From Aphis gossypii (lineage: Eukaryota; Arthropoda; Insecta; Hemiptera; Aphididae), in the NCBI RefSeq assembly GCF_020184175.1, contig NC_065533.1:51126351-51190350 (forward strand): DNA of 64,000 nucleotides, read 5' to 3'. The notes beneath the pieces are model-generated. The model saw only the letters and a program-made list of their open reading frames with translations. It searched no databases and was not told the DNA's origin. The translations under genes were made by a program, and so were the position numbers. Position 1 is the first letter of the stretch, and every line of letters starts with the position of its first letter. Below are positions 61,301-64,000 of this stretch, one piece after another.

Positions 61301-63786
61301 TTTAGGTATGTAAAAAACTGTATAATATTGGTTAAACTTAAAATCTAATTTGTATAATATGTTTTTGCGTTTTGTGATTTGTACACTAATTCTTGTACAC
61401 ATTGCGAATTGCAAAATTCCGAACTTTAGATATATATCATACACCCTCATACTATATGCTTGTTGCATAATATAATAATACGCTAATACATAATAATAGG
61501 TATATAATATTCATAACAATATGATTTTTTTAATCGTATTTTAACAATGCTATAGCTAGGTAAATAAATGTGAATATTTTTTATTTTAATATTGTGTTAA
61601 TTGTTAAATTATATTAGTATACGGTACTTAAAAATAAATTTTTTAATATTTACTGTACTTTTATTTATTTATTTAGGAATCCATTAATTATTATATTTTA
61701 TTATTAAACGACATTCAAGTGGTAAAGTGCTTATTTATTCATGCCAGTTAAATACATTTACCTGTGTGCTTATTATTGTTGACCTATAGGCTGAGATACT
61801 CCAACTAAAAATTTTAATATGGTTTCAAAGGCGAACCAATTTGCCATTTGGTTTATATATATCTTAGGCACTTGAGGCTGTTTCCATACTAGCCTTGCCT
61901 TTATTCAAAAGTGGTCTAAAGGTAGACATAGGTAGTGACTCCTTTTTCTTCTTCAGAGCTTGTACTGAGTTGAAGACTAGAGGACTTTTGAATGTTAAAT
62001 CACGCGTCGTAAACTACATTTCGGTCTTTGTGTTTTAAATGTTTTCTATTCCGAATAACAGGTTATTGTTCATATAAATTTTAAAATTTAAATACCGATT
62101 TGACTGATTATTATTTTTGTTATGATGTGAAATACTAAAATTTTGAAATTGTTCCTTTACAGACCAGTTAATTGATGACTAATATTAATAGGCATACAGG
62201 CATATAGTATGTAGTATATGGTCCCAAATTCTAAATATGGAAACATGATCGTTCGTCGTTCATAATATCATTCTAAAAATACCTGAAGTATTTTGATCAA
62301 TACAAATAAAATCATTTATTAAAATAAAAATAAAATAAATTCTGCATTTACTCACAAAATCAAACAATAATACTTTTTATATAAAAGAAAATACAAAATC
62401 TAATGCAATTAACGAAGAACTTACGATTTTAATTATTATTATCTAGGTAACTATAAAAATTGATTTTGAATAACTTTATAATAAAAAATGTGAATATCAC
62501 TTGGGTATCATATAAAATAAATAATACCTACGTGGTTATGTAGATTTCTATCGAAAAAGGCTTATTAATCAATTATCGATCTTAAATGACGTGTGTATAT
62601 GATCATTGTCAATTAAAAAAAAAAAAAAATTATAACTGTACATTAAAAAAAATATTATAATATTATAAATTATTATTTAAAATTAATACTTGATCAAAGT
62701 TAACAATTTAACATGCTTCTGTTTTTCCTAGTTTACTCAAACTAGATGTGGGATCAGTAATACAGGTATTATATGGGTCGTTCTTTTGACTTGTATCATA
62801 TTACCTATTACCGACGATCTGAACGGCATCAATGACAAATAACTGAACAAGTATGCCGATCTGACGGCATGGCAAGTAACCATAATTACTAAATATTGTT
62901 TTATGTAGTTAAGTATACTTGTCGTGGGAATGTGACTTAATGTAACTTGTTCAATATAATTATTATCTACTTTTTACAGCAAAATTGTACAGTTCACGCA
63001 CGGTGTGAACAAAAATCACTGTACACACTATGAAATGTACCAATACAATTTCGAACTTAGTATCTTGTATGTAACATGTATGATATATCTCAATGGATAG
63101 GTAAATGTATAGATACACCCTTATTCATTTTTTAAGCAAATATATCATATATGATTGGACTAATTCATTAAAAAAATATGTATCAATAGTGTAATTAACT
63201 ACGGATGGAGTTAGTTAATATGCAAAATATTTTTTTTTTCATTTTGATTATCTATGATCTCTACGATCAGCAATTCAATCTATTTATTTTCAGTTTAAAT
63301 CGTCGATATTATAGATGCTATAGTTCACGATGTCACCATTGTTTATTGAAAATACCTAATAATAAATCATTATTATATTTATTTCTAAGAACTGAGAATA
63401 AGAAGTAAGAAGTACCCAAAACCTACGTACTTGGCATTTGCCATATTAAAATGGGTGACAGGACAGGCAATTATGACTGTTTTGAGCCCGAGTTTTTTTA
63501 TAATTAATTTTTTTTATCCCTACTTCTATCTTATAACATACTATTAAAAGATAGGTAGTACTACTAGTATTATATATCTTCTGACCTTCATAATAACTAG
63601 GTACATAAAAACAAAAAATTAATATATTTTTTGGTCTTAAAAATACATATGAGATGTCAATCCACTATAATAGTACCTTACCTATCAAACTATTAACATA
63701 ACAATAGGGGAAATCTCTTAGAATAAATAAAGTCCCGTGTATTTATTCAGTATTCTCGTAGATATAGAACTGTTGTAACCCAACTT
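58310..63786. other. Intergenic DNA, no gene supported
   Basis: AT-rich. It holds a transposon end at 59,329-59,381. Open frames such as those around 59,050-59,280 are A/T-codon runs on both strands and are not convincing. I see nothing else. Confidence 0.5.
59329..59381. mobile_element. TTAA-family transposon end, fragment 2
   Basis: TATTCCACGTGTGTAAGACA to CCAATCCCCTTAA, matching 56,451-56,503. The GTGTAAGAC word also resembles the subterminal part of the fold-back element at 57,869-58,309. Confidence 0.5.
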
Positions 63787-63875
63787 TTAAGGCCCTCACA
63801 TATTTCGGCGGTGCTATTAAAAAGTGTCAAAAAAAAACTACATTTTTAATGCCATTGAATGTGTGGGAACCTTAA
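63787..63875. repeat. TTAA-bounded hairpin (89 bp)
   Basis: TTAAGGCCCTCACATAT and its imperfect inverse ATGTGTGGGAACCTTAA bound an 89-bp segment. A second inner pairing (GTGCTATTAAAAA against TTTTTAATGCCA) extends the stem. It is probably a tiny MITE; a small-RNA hairpin is a less likely alternative. Confidence 0.5.
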
Positions 63876-64000
63876 TGATATAAATGATTTTATTAAAATG
63901 TTAAAAAGAATTGTGTACGAAAATCTATGAGTAGTATGGTTATTTTATCAGCCACAGTCAAATAACGTACCTAAACTGTTTAATTTAAATAGTGTAGCTT

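Noticed and set aside
1..64000. CRISPR arrays, rRNA, tRNA and prokaryotic-type operons
   Set aside because: None seen. Introns, poly(A) signals and MITEs show animal nuclear DNA. tRNA genes were only searched by eye, so a scan with tRNAscan-SE would be needed to exclude them.

Overview
The window is eukaryotic nuclear DNA and most likely comes from an aphid. This is inference from very AT-rich non-coding DNA, the recurring word TAGGTACCTA, hemipteran-style short GT-AG introns and dense small non-autonomous DNA transposons. No organism name can be read directly from the sequence. All exon joins were found by eye, using splice consensus, phase and protein conservation.

Layout. (1) 1-3.3 kb is AT-rich intergenic DNA. 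(2) About 3.5-14.3 kb on the + strand holds an estrogen-related receptor (ERR), a nuclear receptor with eight coding exons and a predicted 1,070 residues. It has a CpG-rich leader, a 35-codon uORF and a possible alternative last exon at 15.3 kb. (3) 14.3-18.9 kb is intergenic, with hAT-like MITEs. (4) 18.9-20.9 kb on the - strand is a small three-exon gene of 193 residues whose family I do not recognise. (5) 20.9-29.6 kb is intergenic with several transposon remnants. (6) 29.66-36.37 kb on the - strand is Chip/Ldb, the LIM-domain-binding cofactor, with nine coding exons and 1,133 residues. A CpG- and G-rich promoter region lies at 36.4-37.7 kb. (7) 37.7-48.0 kb is intergenic or 5' leader DNA, with a second CpG/CGG-rich island at 41.85-43.1 kb and two clean MITEs just before 48 kb. 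(8) 48.03-53.94 kb on the + strand is an ARID5-like chromatin regulator. It keeps the N-terminal BAH-like region and the conserved linker motifs, but no ARID domain is visible. (9) 53.9-64 kb is intergenic and rich in TTAA-bounded fold-back elements.

How the genes relate. All three large genes encode transcriptional regulators: a ligand-type receptor, a LIM-homeodomain cofactor and a chromatin adaptor. There is no sequence evidence that they form one pathway. What they share is architecture. Each conserved domain is recognisable but is interrupted or flanked by long low-complexity inserts (His/Gln/Asn/Cys in ERR, Gly/Pro/Ala/His in Chip, Ser/Gln/Thr/Asp in the ARID5-like protein), making ERR and Chip roughly twice the usual length of their families.

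Main points for a second look: the apparent loss of ARID in the ARID5-like gene; a phase-compatible alternative ERR C-terminus that would add 18 residues after the AF-2 helix; a 13-cysteine insert inside the ERR ligand-binding domain; the unknown 193-residue gene; and several fold-back or MITE elements with readable target-site duplications.
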